Positions 7,635-16,424 of a stretch of DNA of 64,000 bases are shown piece after piece. Location of the stretch: the NCBI GenBank assembly GCA_017429265.1, contig JAFRPG010000005.1, positions 1 to 64,000 on the forward strand. Reading direction: 5' to 3'. The notes below the pieces were generated by a model. The model was not told the DNA's origin. It searched no databases and was given only the letters and a program-made list of their open reading frames with translations. The stretch comes from Clostridia bacterium (GTDB taxonomy: Bacteria; Bacillota; Clostridia; Christensenellales; Aristaeellaceae). Numbering within the stretch: the stretch's first letter is position 1; every line of letters begins with the position of its first letter. The position numbers were made by a program, and so were the translations under genes.

Positions 7635-8537
7635 ATGTTCGGAAGACGGCGGGACGGCCGGCGCGTGAAGGGGATCGATCCGATCGTCCGGATCACGCCC
7701 TACCTCATGCCCATGCGCTGTGACGCGCAGGTGTTTCTCGAACACCAGATCGATTTCGAGGCCATGACCCGGTACATCGCCCAGCAGCAGGCCAAGGGGG
7801 AGCGGCTGACTCACATGCAGATCATCATCGCGGCCTATGTCCGCGCGATCAGCCAGCACCCGGAGGTCAACCGCTTCATCAAGAACAAGCAGTACTTCGC
7901 CCGGAACAACTGCTCCGTGGCCTTCACGATCCTCAAGGATCCGCAGGACGCGGACTCCGGCGAGACCACGGTCAAGCTCAAGTTTGACCTCACCGACACG
8001 GTCTACGACGTCCGCGACCGCTTCAACGCGGCGGTGGAGGACAGCCGGGACGAGTCCACGAGCAACTTTGTGGACAAGCTGGTCAGCGTCCTGTTCGGCG
8101 TCCCCGGCCTGCCGACGCTGATCGTGGCCATCGTGCGCCTCCTCGACCGCTACGGCATCGCCCCGCGGGCGCTGATCGACGAGCTGCCCTTCTACGTGGG
8201 CATGTTCATCACCAACAACGCCTCCATCGGCCTGCACCACGTCAACCACCACATCTACAACTTCGGCAATGTCGGCCTGTTCTTCGGCATGGGCCTGATC
8301 GAGAAGATCGCGGTGGTGGAGAACGGCGAAACGCGGATGAAGCGCTTCCTGCCCGTCGGCATCACGGCGGACGAGCGCGTCTGCGGCGGTGCGCACTACG
8401 CGGGCTTCTTCGCCGACGCCGTGCGCGCGATGAAGGATCCCTCCATTCTCGAAAAGCCGCCGGAACAGGTCTTCTTCGACCACGGCCTGGAGTACCACGT
8501 TCCCAAGGTCGGCGAGGCGCAGAAAGCGAAGAAGTGA
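7635..8537 (+). CDS. E2-like acyltransferase-fold protein with altered active site
   Basis: This 300-residue protein resembles the catalytic domain of 2-oxoacid dehydrogenase E2 acyltransferases (chloramphenicol acetyltransferase fold) but has no lipoyl or peripheral-subunit-binding domain. The N-terminal region reads ITPYLMPMRCDAQVFLEHQI and THMQIIIAAYVRAISQHPEV, as in the fold. At the C terminus the canonical DHRxxDG catalytic motif is replaced by DERVCGG (246-252): the base His is Glu and the Asp is Gly. It may therefore bind acyl-CoA or another ligand without E2 chemistry, or use a different residue (a HHVNHH cluster lies at 201-206). The ATG at 7635 follows aaggga. No E1 or E3 gene is nearby. 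Both flanks carry copies of the palindromic repeat. Confidence 0.78.
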   Translation: MFGRRRDGRRVKGIDPIVRITPYLMPMRCDAQVFLEHQIDFEAMTRYIAQQQAKGERLTHMQIIIAAYVRAISQHPEVNRFIKNKQYFARNNCSVAFTILKDPQDADSGETTVKLKFDLTDTVYDVRDRFNAAVEDSRDESTSNFVDKLVSVLFGVPGLPTLIVAIVRLLDRYGIAPRALIDELPFYVGMFITNNASIGLHHVNHHIYNFGNVGLFFGMGLIEKIAVVENGETRMKRFLPVGITADERVCGGAHYAGFFADAVRAMKDPSILEKPPEQVFFDHGLEYHVPKVGEAQKAKK

Positions 8538-8563
8538 CCCTTGCGGGCATTTCCCAGCACACG

Positions 8564-8612
8564 AAAAGAGACTCCGATCCGCCCCTTGACGGGCAGACGG
8601 AGTCTCTTTTGG
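8564..8612 (+). terminator. Intrinsic terminator of the E2-like gene
   Basis: aaaagagactccg (8564-8576) pairs perfectly with cggagtctctttt (8598-8610). The flanking A and T runs could let it work from both directions. Repeat copy 3 begins directly after it. Confidence 0.85.
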
Positions 8613-8910
8613 GCTCTTCACGGAAAGTTCGGGAAAACCATATGGGAGGGGTTCCGCGCTCTGTGGAGCGCGCCAGGGGCTTTCCGATCGCCCCTGGACC
8701 CTTCGGGGCCGTCTCTTCCTTGTAAAGCTGTCGGGTAAGGCTAAGCGCATAGCCTGGCATTCCATCAAAACATAACAATTCCCCAAGAACTATTGAACGG
8801 GTCGGCCCCGAAGGAGTCCAGAGGGCGATCGGAAAGCCCTCTGGTGCGCCCGCAGGCGCATACCCTCATTAGCGGAGTTTCCCCAACTAAACGTGAAGAA
8901 CCTCTTTTTG
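8611..8910. repeat. Intergenic palindromic repeat, copy 3 (short form)
   Basis: This is a ~300-bp element. The left-arm core 8670-8713 and right-arm core 8801-8849 are near-complementary, separated by 87 bp. The ends are inverted copies (ctcttcacggaaagttcggg against aactaaacgtgaagaacctc). The centre matches copy 2. The ~75-bp hairpin module present in copies 2 and 4 is absent here, with a clean join at tccagagggcgatcgg. Bases 8911-9057 beyond it hold nothing I recognise. Confidence 0.85.
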
Positions 8911-9057
8911 CGATCCTTACCTATCACGGATGGAAGTGCCGGATCTTTGCAAATGAATTTCGCAGCCGGCATTCAGAGCTTTGTCATCTCACCCGGGATC
9001 GGTATCAGTCCGCTCCGGGCGCGGCAGGGATGCCGCCGGCCGAAACCGGGACCGCGG

Positions 9058-12000
9058 TTACTCTTCAACCGGTACATAGCCGTTGGCCAGCGCCCATTCG
9101 ACCCACTGGCTTCCGGCGGGTACCAGCAGCAGCGCATCGCTGTCGAATGCGTCGGCGGCAATGCTGACAACGCTGTCGGGGATGCGGATGACCGTTTCCG
9201 CGGGAAGACCGGTGAACGCGCCGGATTCGATCACCGTCAGGTCGGCCGGGAGGATATAGGTCTGCGAGACGATGTAGGTGAGGACGGAGTCATAGCCCAC
9301 ATTGCCGTTCGGGCTTTCGATCAGGATAGCATTCCACTGCCGCTTGGTGCCTTCGTAGCGGATCTCGTAGAGCTCATAGCAGCGTTCGAACGCGCCGGCC
9401 TCGATCACGGTCACGCTGTTCGGGATCGTCACACCGTTGAGATTATAGAAAGCCTGCGGACCGATGGATTCCACGCCGTCGGGGATCACGAAGGCGGACG
9501 CTTCGTTCTGAGCACCCTTCGGACAGAGGATGAGCCGCGTGCCCTCCCTGTTGTACAGCACATTGTCGATCACGGTGAAGGCCGGATGATCCTCCGCAAC
9601 GGTGATCTCAGCCAGAGCAGACATATTGGTGAAATCGGCACCGCCGAAATCGGTGAGGCTGGAGGGAATGCTGAGCCCGGTGAAGGTAAAGCAGCTGTGG
9701 AAGGCATAGGGCCTCACGGATGTCACACCCTCCGGAATATCGATCGTTCCCGGTTCATGGGTGTTGCCCCAGTAAATCAGGGTTGTCATGTCCTTGCTGT
9801 ACAGGCTCCCGTTGAGCGACGCATAGACAGGGTTGTCCGCGTCCACGGTGACGCAGGCGTTGCTGTAGTCGAAAGCCCCGTCGTCGATGAGGGTCACATT
9901 GGCGGACAGGCTGATATTGTTCGGGCCGCCGGCGAGAGCCATGTAATGCAGCGTTGTCAGACTGTCCGGAAGGAGCATCTCGGAAATCGGGGAATCGATA
10001 TTCCCGAAGCTGCCCGAGCCGATCCCGGTGATCCCTTCATTTACAATGATGCGGCTCACGGGATTCAGCAGTTCTCCTCCCGAACCGTCGAGCACACCGA
10101 TCCAGTCCGGCATCTGGCCCACACCGTAAACGTTGAGCGTTCCGTCCCTGGCCAGGGTCCAGTTGAATCCGGCCGGATTGCCGAACCAGTCGAGCATCTC
10201 ACCTGCGGCAAAGACGCCGTCATAGTAGAAGAATGCGTTGAGGAGGTCCGCGTTCCGGGTCAGGATCACGATGGTGCTCCAGTCTTCCGCGCTGCCTCCG
10301 TAATAGACGACCGACAGGTTTTCGCACCCTTCAAACGCATATTCGCCGATGAGGGTCACGGATGCCGGGATCTCAATGGAACGCAGGTCCCAGCACTGGG
10401 AGAAGGCGTATCCGCCGATGCGCGTCACACCCTCCGGGAGCACGATGCGCTCCAGGCCGCTCATCTCAAACGTCAACTCCTGGATCTCTGTCACACCCTG
10501 CGGGATCGTTACCTCATACAGGTTCCGGGAAGCGGAGAAGGCGAACGGATCGATCACCGTGACGCCGATCGGGACGTCGTAGCCGCTGTCCGTCTTTCCG
10601 GCCGGATACGAGATCAGGCGCGTCTGTTCCTTATTCATCAGCACGCCGTCCACGGAGGCATAGACGGGGTTGTCCTCCGCCACACGGAAGGCTGTCAGGG
10701 TCTGGATATAGCCGAAGGCGCCGTCGCCGATCGACTGCACGCTCGCGGGAATACTGACCTCTGTGAGCGCCGTGCTCTGGAAGGCGGCCCTTCCGATGCT
10801 TGTCACGCTGGAGGCGATGGTCACATCGGCAAGATTCCAGCTGCCGCTGAATGCGGAAGCGCCGATGGCGGTGATGCCGTCCTCGATCACCACGCTTCTG
10901 ATGGCGTCCGACTGCGGATGCCAGAGACTGTCATCCCAGTCGTAATCCGGGATCCGGCCGATTCCGCCGACCGTCAGCACGCCGTTTTCGTCCAGGTTCC
11001 AGGAGATGCCGCTCTGGCTGCCGTCGGAGAAGTGGATGATGGCCAGATCCAGAGAACCATTCCCCTGCCCGATGGCGATCCCGGCCCACTGCTCCGGGAG
11101 TCCTGCATAGGTCACATCGGTCAGCTGATCGTTGTAGGAGAAGGCATATTCGCCGATGGCGGTGAGCGAGACGGGGAGAGACAGGTTTGTCAGGCTGCTG
11201 CAGCCCTGGAAGACATAGTTTTCCAAAGCGGTCAGACCTTCTCCGAGCACGACCGTCTGCAGCAGCTCGCAGTATCCGAACGATCCTTCGCCCAGCACCT
11301 GCACGCTGCCGGGTACGGAAGCGCTGGTCAGGTTCATGCAGTTATTGAATGCATACCGACCGATGGTCTGCAGACCGTCCGGCAGCACCGCTTCCGTCAG
11401 GGCGGCCATGCAGAAAGCGTTTGCCTCGATGGATTGCAGACCGGCGGGGAACGTGATCTGCGTCAGACTGCCGCACGACATGAAGGCGCGCTCCCCGATG
11501 ACCTGCACACCCTCGTGAAGGACCAGCGCCGTCAGGGAACTGTTCCCACGGAAGGCGCTGCCCCCGATGACGGTGACGCTCTGCGGGATCGTATAGCCGG
11601 TGAGGTCCTTGTTCTTGGGACACGCGACCACCTTGGTGACGTCCGCGGTGTACAGGATGCCGTCGATGACGGTGAAGGCGGAGTTGCCCTGTGCGACGGT
11701 GATGGAAGTCAGATGCTCGTTCCACGCGAAGACGCCCTCCTCGATGACCGTCACGTCCGCGGGGATCGCGACTTCGGTCATGGCGGTATTCCAGAAGGCG
11801 AACCTCCGCAGGGTCGTCAGGCTCTCGGGAAGCGTCACGCCGGACAGCTGCGTGCAGGCCTCGAATGCGGACTCCCCGATCTCCGTCAGGGTGGAGGGGA
11901 GGGAGATCTGCGTCAGCGCCGAGCAGCCATAGAAGGCCTTCGTCGGGATCTGCGTGATGCCCTCGCCGAAGATGACCTGTTCGATCTCAAACTGGTGGGT

Positions 12001-13971
12001 ATACCACGGTGCGTGCAGACTGTCGTAGGCGATCGGTCCGGTGCCGGTGACGGTCAGAAGGCCGTCCGCGAAGGCCCATTCCACGTTGTCGCCGCAGGAA
12101 CCCGAATTTGCGATGATCACGTAGGGGATGTCCTGGGCCTGGGCATAGGCCTGGGCGGTCGAGCCCTCGTGGCAGGCGATGGTGAGGCTCCGGCAGTTGC
12201 CGATCGCGTCATATCTGAAACTGACCGAATCCCCGGGAACGGTGAGGATCTCCAGCCAGCCGTTGTCATGGAAGGCACCCGTCGAGACAACTTCCAGCGT
12301 GTCGGGGAGTGTGTACTGTTTCGTCTGCTTGGAGCAGGGATAGATCATGAGATTCGTTTTCGCTTTGTCGTAGATCACGCCCTCATCCGAGCAGTAGAAC
12401 TGGTTGTTCTCGTCCACCGTGATGATCAGATAGAAGTTGCCGTCAAAGGCATTGTCCCCGATCTGCGTGACGCCCGCCGGGATGTGCAGCGTTGTCAGAT
12501 TGCAATAGCGGAATGCGCTGTCCCCGATGGTGGTCAGGCTGTTCGGGAGCGATATCCCGGTGACCGACAGGAGATTGCTGAACACGCCCGGAGCAATGGC
12601 GGTCGGACCCTCCAGGATACGTACATTCAGGATCCTGTCCGTATACTCATACCAGTCGGTCCAGTCGATCGAGCCGGAACCGTAGACGGTCAGTGTTCCG
12701 TCCTCCTCAAACCACCAGTGGGTCGAAGCGCCGCAGTCACCGCTGACGACGAGATCGGTGGGCGTGGCAGGCGGATCATCGATGCAGCTGATCCGGCAGA
12801 CGGCGAGGCGATCATTCCCCTCGGGGATCGGGATGGCGTTCCACTGGCTTCTGGTGCCCGCAAAGTACACGTCCGTCAGGGAACTGCAATTGTCGAACGC
12901 CCATTCGCCGATCGATGTCAGGCCGGCAGGGAGACAGACCGTGGTCAGCGCGGTGCAGTAAACGAATGTGCTGGATTCGATCCGGCTCACGCCGTCCGGG
13001 ACGGTGAAGCTTGTCAGCGCCGAGCAGAACTCAAATGCACCGCTGTCGATGAAGGTGACGGTGTCCGGCAGAGCGATCTCCGTCAGGGCGGAGCAGCTGT
13101 CAAAGGCCGAGTTGCCGACAGATGTGACGCCGGCCGGGATGATCACGCCCGTCAGGCCCTGGCAGTTGCAGAAGGAGATATCGCCGATCGCGGTCACGCC
13201 GACGGGGATCTCAAAGACGCCGCTGAGACCGCGGGGAACCGCCACGATCGTTGTTCCGGCCTTGTCGTAGATCACGCCGTTGACGGACTGATACGCGGGG
13301 TTGTCCTCGTCCACATCGTAGGCAGTCACGCTAAAGCGCGTGACCCCCAGATTCCCGGGAACGGACGTGAGGCTGGCCGGAATGCCGATCGTTTCGACGG
13401 AAGTGCAGCTGTCCAGCGCGAAAGGCAGGATGCTCTGAACTCCGTCCGGGATATCGACCCGCTGCCCGTCCGGAACCAGCAGGAACAGCAGGGTCGAAAG
13501 ATCCTTGCTGTACAGGCTGCCGTTCACGGAAGCGTACGCGGGATTCTCCCCGTCCACGAGGATCGACTCGAGGCTGCTGCCGACAAAGGCGGATGGTTCG
13601 ATCTCCGTCACAGAGGATGGGATCGTGAGCGAGGAGATCGTCGACCCGGAAAATGCGTTCCAGCTGATCGACGTCACATCGGTCGACAGGGTGACCTCCT
13701 CCAGGGAGGGGAAAAAGGTGAATACCTCGCCCGAAAGCGTCGTGATGCCTTCTCCGACCACGATGTGCCGGGCTGCCGCCGCTGCCTCCTGGTTATCAAA
13801 GGGATCAGCCCAGCCGTTCAGGTTGTCATTCCAGGACGAGGTGAACGTGAGCGTCCCGTCGTCCGTCAGCGTCCAGTCCAGCCCGTTCCATGAGCCCTGT
13901 GCGATCTCTTCGGCCGAACCGACGGCAAGGATCAGGATCAGAAACAGAGAAATGGCCAGGATCTTCCGCAT
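9058..13971 (-). CDS. Giant secreted leucine-rich-repeat protein (BspA-like, LRR_5)
   Basis: This 1637-residue protein has a signal peptide (about 1-20, ending VGSA-EE). It is built from many ~23-residue BspA/TpLRR-type repeats, with patterns such as LTEIGESAFEACTQLSGVTL and IPDGVESIGPQAFYNL. Five times (near residues 30, 410, 625, 985 and 1265) a short beta segment of the type W-x-L-x-x-D-G-T-L-T-V-x-G-x-G interrupts and starts a new repeat block, giving a five-module layout. Several blocks also hold a NPVYASVNGVLYxKDxTxL hairpin. BspA-like proteins are surface or secreted adhesins or binding proteins of gut bacteria and protozoa. No LPXTG, S-layer or dockerin anchor is visible; the C terminus ends in an LRR cap. 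It is a single-gene transcript from the promoter at 14065-14093. Confidence 0.92.
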   Translation of the reverse strand: MRKILAISLFLILILAVGSAEEIAQGSWNGLDWTLTDDGTLTFTSSWNDNLNGWADPFDNQEAAAAARHIVVGEGITTLSGEVFTFFPSLEEVTLSTDVTSISWNAFSGSTISSLTIPSSVTEIEPSAFVGSSLESILVDGENPAYASVNGSLYSKDLSTLLFLLVPDGQRVDIPDGVQSILPFALDSCTSVETIGIPASLTSVPGNLGVTRFSVTAYDVDEDNPAYQSVNGVIYDKAGTTIVAVPRGLSGVFEIPVGVTAIGDISFCNCQGLTGVIIPAGVTSVGNSAFDSCSALTEIALPDTVTFIDSGAFEFCSALTSFTVPDGVSRIESSTFVYCTALTTVCLPAGLTSIGEWAFDNCSSLTDVYFAGTRSQWNAIPIPEGNDRLAVCRISCIDDPPATPTDLVVSGDCGASTHWWFEEDGTLTVYGSGSIDWTDWYEYTDRILNVRILEGPTAIAPGVFSNLLSVTGISLPNSLTTIGDSAFRYCNLTTLHIPAGVTQIGDNAFDGNFYLIITVDENNQFYCSDEGVIYDKAKTNLMIYPCSKQTKQYTLPDTLEVVSTGAFHDNGWLEILTVPGDSVSFRYDAIGNCRSLTIACHEGSTAQAYAQAQDIPYVIIANSGSCGDNVEWAFADGLLTVTGTGPIAYDSLHAPWYTHQFEIEQVIFGEGITQIPTKAFYGCSALTQISLPSTLTEIGESAFEACTQLSGVTLPESLTTLRRFAFWNTAMTEVAIPADVTVIEEGVFAWNEHLTSITVAQGNSAFTVIDGILYTADVTKVVACPKNKDLTGYTIPQSVTVIGGSAFRGNSSLTALVLHEGVQVIGERAFMSCGSLTQITFPAGLQSIEANAFCMAALTEAVLPDGLQTIGRYAFNNCMNLTSASVPGSVQVLGEGSFGYCELLQTVVLGEGLTALENYVFQGCSSLTNLSLPVSLTAIGEYAFSYNDQLTDVTYAGLPEQWAGIAIGQGNGSLDLAIIHFSDGSQSGISWNLDENGVLTVGGIGRIPDYDWDDSLWHPQSDAIRSVVIEDGITAIGASAFSGSWNLADVTIASSVTSIGRAAFQSTALTEVSIPASVQSIGDGAFGYIQTLTAFRVAEDNPVYASVDGVLMNKEQTRLISYPAGKTDSGYDVPIGVTVIDPFAFSASRNLYEVTIPQGVTEIQELTFEMSGLERIVLPEGVTRIGGYAFSQCWDLRSIEIPASVTLIGEYAFEGCENLSVVYYGGSAEDWSTIVILTRNADLLNAFFYYDGVFAAGEMLDWFGNPAGFNWTLARDGTLNVYGVGQMPDWIGVLDGSGGELLNPVSRIIVNEGITGIGSGSFGNIDSPISEMLLPDSLTTLHYMALAGGPNNISLSANVTLIDDGAFDYSNACVTVDADNPVYASLNGSLYSKDMTTLIYWGNTHEPGTIDIPEGVTSVRPYAFHSCFTFTGLSIPSSLTDFGGADFTNMSALAEITVAEDHPAFTVIDNVLYNREGTRLILCPKGAQNEASAFVIPDGVESIGPQAFYNLNGVTIPNSVTVIEAGAFERCYELYEIRYEGTKRQWNAILIESPNGNVGYDSVLTYIVSQTYILPADLTVIESGAFTGLPAETVIRIPDSVVSIAADAFDSDALLLVPAGSQWVEWALANGYVPVEE

Positions 13972-14064
13972 TGCAGATGCCCCCCTATGCTGTTTGATGT
14001 GGAATTGTCACCTGCCGGCACCGCGGCAGCATGGATCAATTGAAAACGCGGGTATATCGTGGCT

Positions 14065-14093
14065 ATTATACAGGGTTTTCCGGCTTGCGGCAA
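14065..14093 (-). promoter_or_regulatory. Promoter of the LRR protein gene
   Basis: On the minus strand, TTGCCG (14093-14088) and a perfect TATAAT (14070-14065) are spaced by 17 bp, about 95 bp before the start codon. Confidence 0.75.
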
Positions 14094-14141
14094 GACCGAT
14101 TTTCCGTAAGATCGATTTTCTTCGCGACGCAAAGAAACGGC

Positions 14142-14200
14142 ATGAAAAGACAGGCCTGCAGGCGCGGGAGACCTTGATCTCCCAGGCTTGCAGGCCTGTC
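14142..14200 (-). terminator. Large-stem terminator after the CobW pair
   Basis: gacaggcctgca at 14149 pairs with tgcaggcctgtc ending at 14200, and the inner arms (gggaga/tctccc) extend the stem to more than 20 bp. On the minus strand it is followed by cttttcatg. It ends the minus-strand GTPase transcript about 60 bp after its stop. Confidence 0.75.
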
Positions 14201-14261
14201 GGGACGGACTGTGCCGGATACACCGAAGCGGTGCCGTGAAAGGGCGGGACCCCCGGTCCGC

Positions 14262-15215
14262 TCACACCGTCCCGAAGGTCACGTACTTGTCCTTCGGGGC
14301 GGAGGCGCGCTCGGTGCTCTGCTCGATGAGCATGATGCCGGGCTGGCCGTCGGGGGCCGTGACCATCTGGCATTTCGCGGTCAGGCGGATGAAGCCCTTC
14401 GGGTCGGGACGGGCGCTGCCGCGGCAGACCCAGCCGCAGGGCTGGACGTCGTTGGCGCAGCAGGTCATCGCGTAGCGCGCGAAGAGGTAGTAGCCCGCCG
14501 GGAACTGACTGTCCGGGAAGGCCTGGCCCACCATGCGCAGAACGCGGCCGTTGTAGCGCTCCGGGTGATCCATGGCGTCAAGGTACAGGATGCCGAAGTC
14601 ATCGTCGGTGATGTCGATGACATCCGCCTTCATGTCGTAGGGCAGGTCCTCGTCGGTCACGCCGTCCTCGGTGGTGCCGTCGGGATTCTCGAAGAGGATA
14701 TTGGCCGACGGGTTCAGTGCGCGCAGCTGCTTGCGCCAGCCGCTCTTGTTGAATCCGGGACCGCAGCGGTTGACGAGGATCAGGTCGGCGGCCTTCATCG
14801 GGTCGGTCAGCTGCTTGCGCATGTTGAGCATGTAGTTGTCGAAAGTGGTGGCGTCGGCCAGGCTGATGATCTGCACCAGCTCCCAGCGCGGCGGCATCTT
14901 CACCCTCGCCATCATCTCAATGCCCCAGAAGTTGTTGAACTCGATGATCACGCGCTCGGGTTTGTACTCGTTGTTCAGCTGCTTGACCCTGAGGCTGGTG
15001 AGGTCCTCGGCCTCCTCCAGCTGCACGCAGAAGGCATTGGCCTTGCTGAGCAGCTCGGGCTCGTACTCCTCGATGCCCTCCTCGCAGCAGATGATCAGCG
15101 TCCGCTGGCCGGAGGAGAAGTTCTCGTCGGCCAGCATGGAGCGGATCATGGTCGTCTTGCCGCTTTCGATGAAGCCGGTCAGCATGTAGACCGGAATGAT
15201 GGTCTGCTCTTTCAT
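14262..15215 (-). CDS. CobW-like GTPase, degenerate partner
   Basis: This 317-residue protein is of the CobW/COG0523 P-loop family, with Walker A in MLTGFIESGKTT (11-22). The family's CxCC metal motif is reduced to IICCEEG (41-47), and the guanine-specificity motif is read as NRCG rather than NKxD. The ATG at 15215 overlaps the stop of the upstream CobW gene by 4 bp (ATGA), so the two are translationally coupled. COG0523 proteins insert or traffic metals such as zinc, nickel or cobalt. With these substitutions this partner may be a regulatory subunit that works as a heterodimer with its neighbour; that is inference. No metalloenzyme target is adjacent. Confidence 0.85.
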   Translation of the reverse strand: MKEQTIIPVYMLTGFIESGKTTMIRSMLADENFSSGQRTLIICCEEGIEEYEPELLSKANAFCVQLEEAEDLTSLRVKQLNNEYKPERVIIEFNNFWGIEMMARVKMPPRWELVQIISLADATTFDNYMLNMRKQLTDPMKAADLILVNRCGPGFNKSGWRKQLRALNPSANILFENPDGTTEDGVTDEDLPYDMKADVIDITDDDFGILYLDAMDHPERYNGRVLRMVGQAFPDSQFPAGYYLFARYAMTCCANDVQPCGWVCRGSARPDPKGFIRLTAKCQMVTAPDGQPGIMLIEQSTERASAPKDKYVTFGTV

Positions 15216-16363
15216 ACTTTGAACAGCTCCCGGATCGCTTTCTCGTCCAGGTCCGTGCCGATCACGCACAGGCGGCCGGTGTAATCCGCCGCGCCGTCGC
15301 GCATATCGCACTCGCCGGGCACATAGTCGAACTCAAACCACTTGCCGTCGGGATCCTGCACGATGCCCTTGGCGCGGAGCACCTTGCCGTACTCCTCCTC
15401 CTCGGCGAGCTCTTCGCACATGCCCCAGATCTCGCTGCGGGTGTAGCGGTTGGCCGTCTCCGCGCCGATGGTGTGGAAGACTTCGTCCGCGTCGTGGCCC
15501 TCGCCGTGGTGGTGATGGTGGTGGTGATGATGCTCATGGCCCTCGTGGTCATGGTGATGGTGATGCTCGTGCTCATCATCGTCGTCATCATCGTCGTGAT
15601 CGTGATGATGGTGCTCGTGCTCATCCTCATCGTCGTCATCGTCGTCGTGGTCATGATGATGGTGATGTTCGTGCCCGTCCTCGTCATCATGGTCGTGATG
15701 ATGATGATGCTCATGCTCGTCCTCATCCTCGTCCTCAGGCTCCATGGCCTCGAAGAAGATGGGCTTGCCGTTTTCGATGACGTCGAGCATGAAGTCGGGG
15801 GTCATGTCGTCCCAGGGGGTGGTGATGATCCGGGCATCGGGATGAGCCTCGGCGATCAGGGCGCGGCTCTTTTCCGTGCGCTCGGGGGAGAGCATCTGGG
15901 TGCGGCTGAGGATGACGGTGGAGGCGCTCTTGATCTGATCGAGGAAGAACTCGCCGAAGCTCTTCATATACATGCGGCACTTGCCCGCGTCCACGACGGT
16001 GGCGCTGCCGCCGACCTCGATATCGTCATGGCGGGTCCTGGCCAGCTCGACCGCGGAGAGGATCTCGCTGAGCTTGCCCACGCCGGTGGGTTCCACGAGG
16101 ATGCGGTCCGGGTGATAGGTGTCGATCAGCTCGTCGATGGCGCCCTGGAAGTCGCCGGCCAGGGTGCAGCAGATGCAGCCCGCGTTGAGCTCGGAGACCG
16201 TGATGCCGACCTCCTTGAGGAAGGCGCCGTCGACGCCCACTTCGCCGTATTCGTTTTCCAGCAGCACCACTTTTTCATTGCGCAGGCGGCCGGTGAGGAG
16301 CTTCTTGATCAGCGTGGTCTTGCCAGCGCCGAGGAAGCCGGAAATGACATTGATCTTTACCAT
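15212..16363 (-). CDS. CobW/COG0523 metal-trafficking GTPase with very long His/Asp tract
   Basis: This 383-residue protein has Walker A GFLGAGKT (9-16), the metal-binding CICC motif (63-66) and a switch region LVEPTGVG (89-96), all typical of COG0523 GTPases. Residues ~211-291 are almost purely His, Asp and Glu, with about 38 histidines in 80 residues, a likely metal store or buffer. The CobW C-terminal domain follows. The start is the ATG at 16363, 11 nt after AAGGAG; a GTG at 16375 overlaps the ribosome site. Such His-rich COG0523 proteins load zinc or nickel/cobalt into client proteins. It is the first gene of a coupled pair. No Zur-type operator was recognised upstream. Confidence 0.93.
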   Translation of the reverse strand: MVKINVISGFLGAGKTTLIKKLLTGRLRNEKVVLLENEYGEVGVDGAFLKEVGITVSELNAGCICCTLAGDFQGAIDELIDTYHPDRILVEPTGVGKLSEILSAVELARTRHDDIEVGGSATVVDAGKCRMYMKSFGEFFLDQIKSASTVILSRTQMLSPERTEKSRALIAEAHPDARIITTPWDDMTPDFMLDVIENGKPIFFEAMEPEDEDEDEHEHHHHHDHDDEDGHEHHHHHDHDDDDDDEDEHEHHHHDHDDDDDDDEHEHHHHHDHEGHEHHHHHHHHHGEGHDADEVFHTIGAETANRYTRSEIWGMCEELAEEEEYGKVLRAKGIVQDPDGKWFEFDYVPGECDMRDGAADYTGRLCVIGTDLDEKAIRELFKV

Positions 16364-16424
16364 GGGAACGGTCACTCCTTAGTCGGATGATTGCCGGGCG
16401 ACGGTTAGCATCGCCTTATCTCTA

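Noticed and set aside
8893..13893. A 1666-codon open frame on the plus strand opposite the LRR gene
   Set aside because: It is the antisense of a repetitive GC-rich gene. Its translation is rich in Arg, Gly, Asp and His, shows no domain, and has no ribosome site at its start; the minus strand has a signal peptide, repeats and a promoter.
9058..13971. Possible CRISPR or tandem DNA repeats in this region
   Set aside because: The periodicity is at protein level (LRR units); the DNA repeats are imperfect and lie inside one open frame.
15473..16390. Plus-strand frame with long runs of Val, Met and Ile opposite the His/Asp tract
   Set aside because: It arises from reading the complement of His/Asp codons; it looks like a membrane protein by accident.
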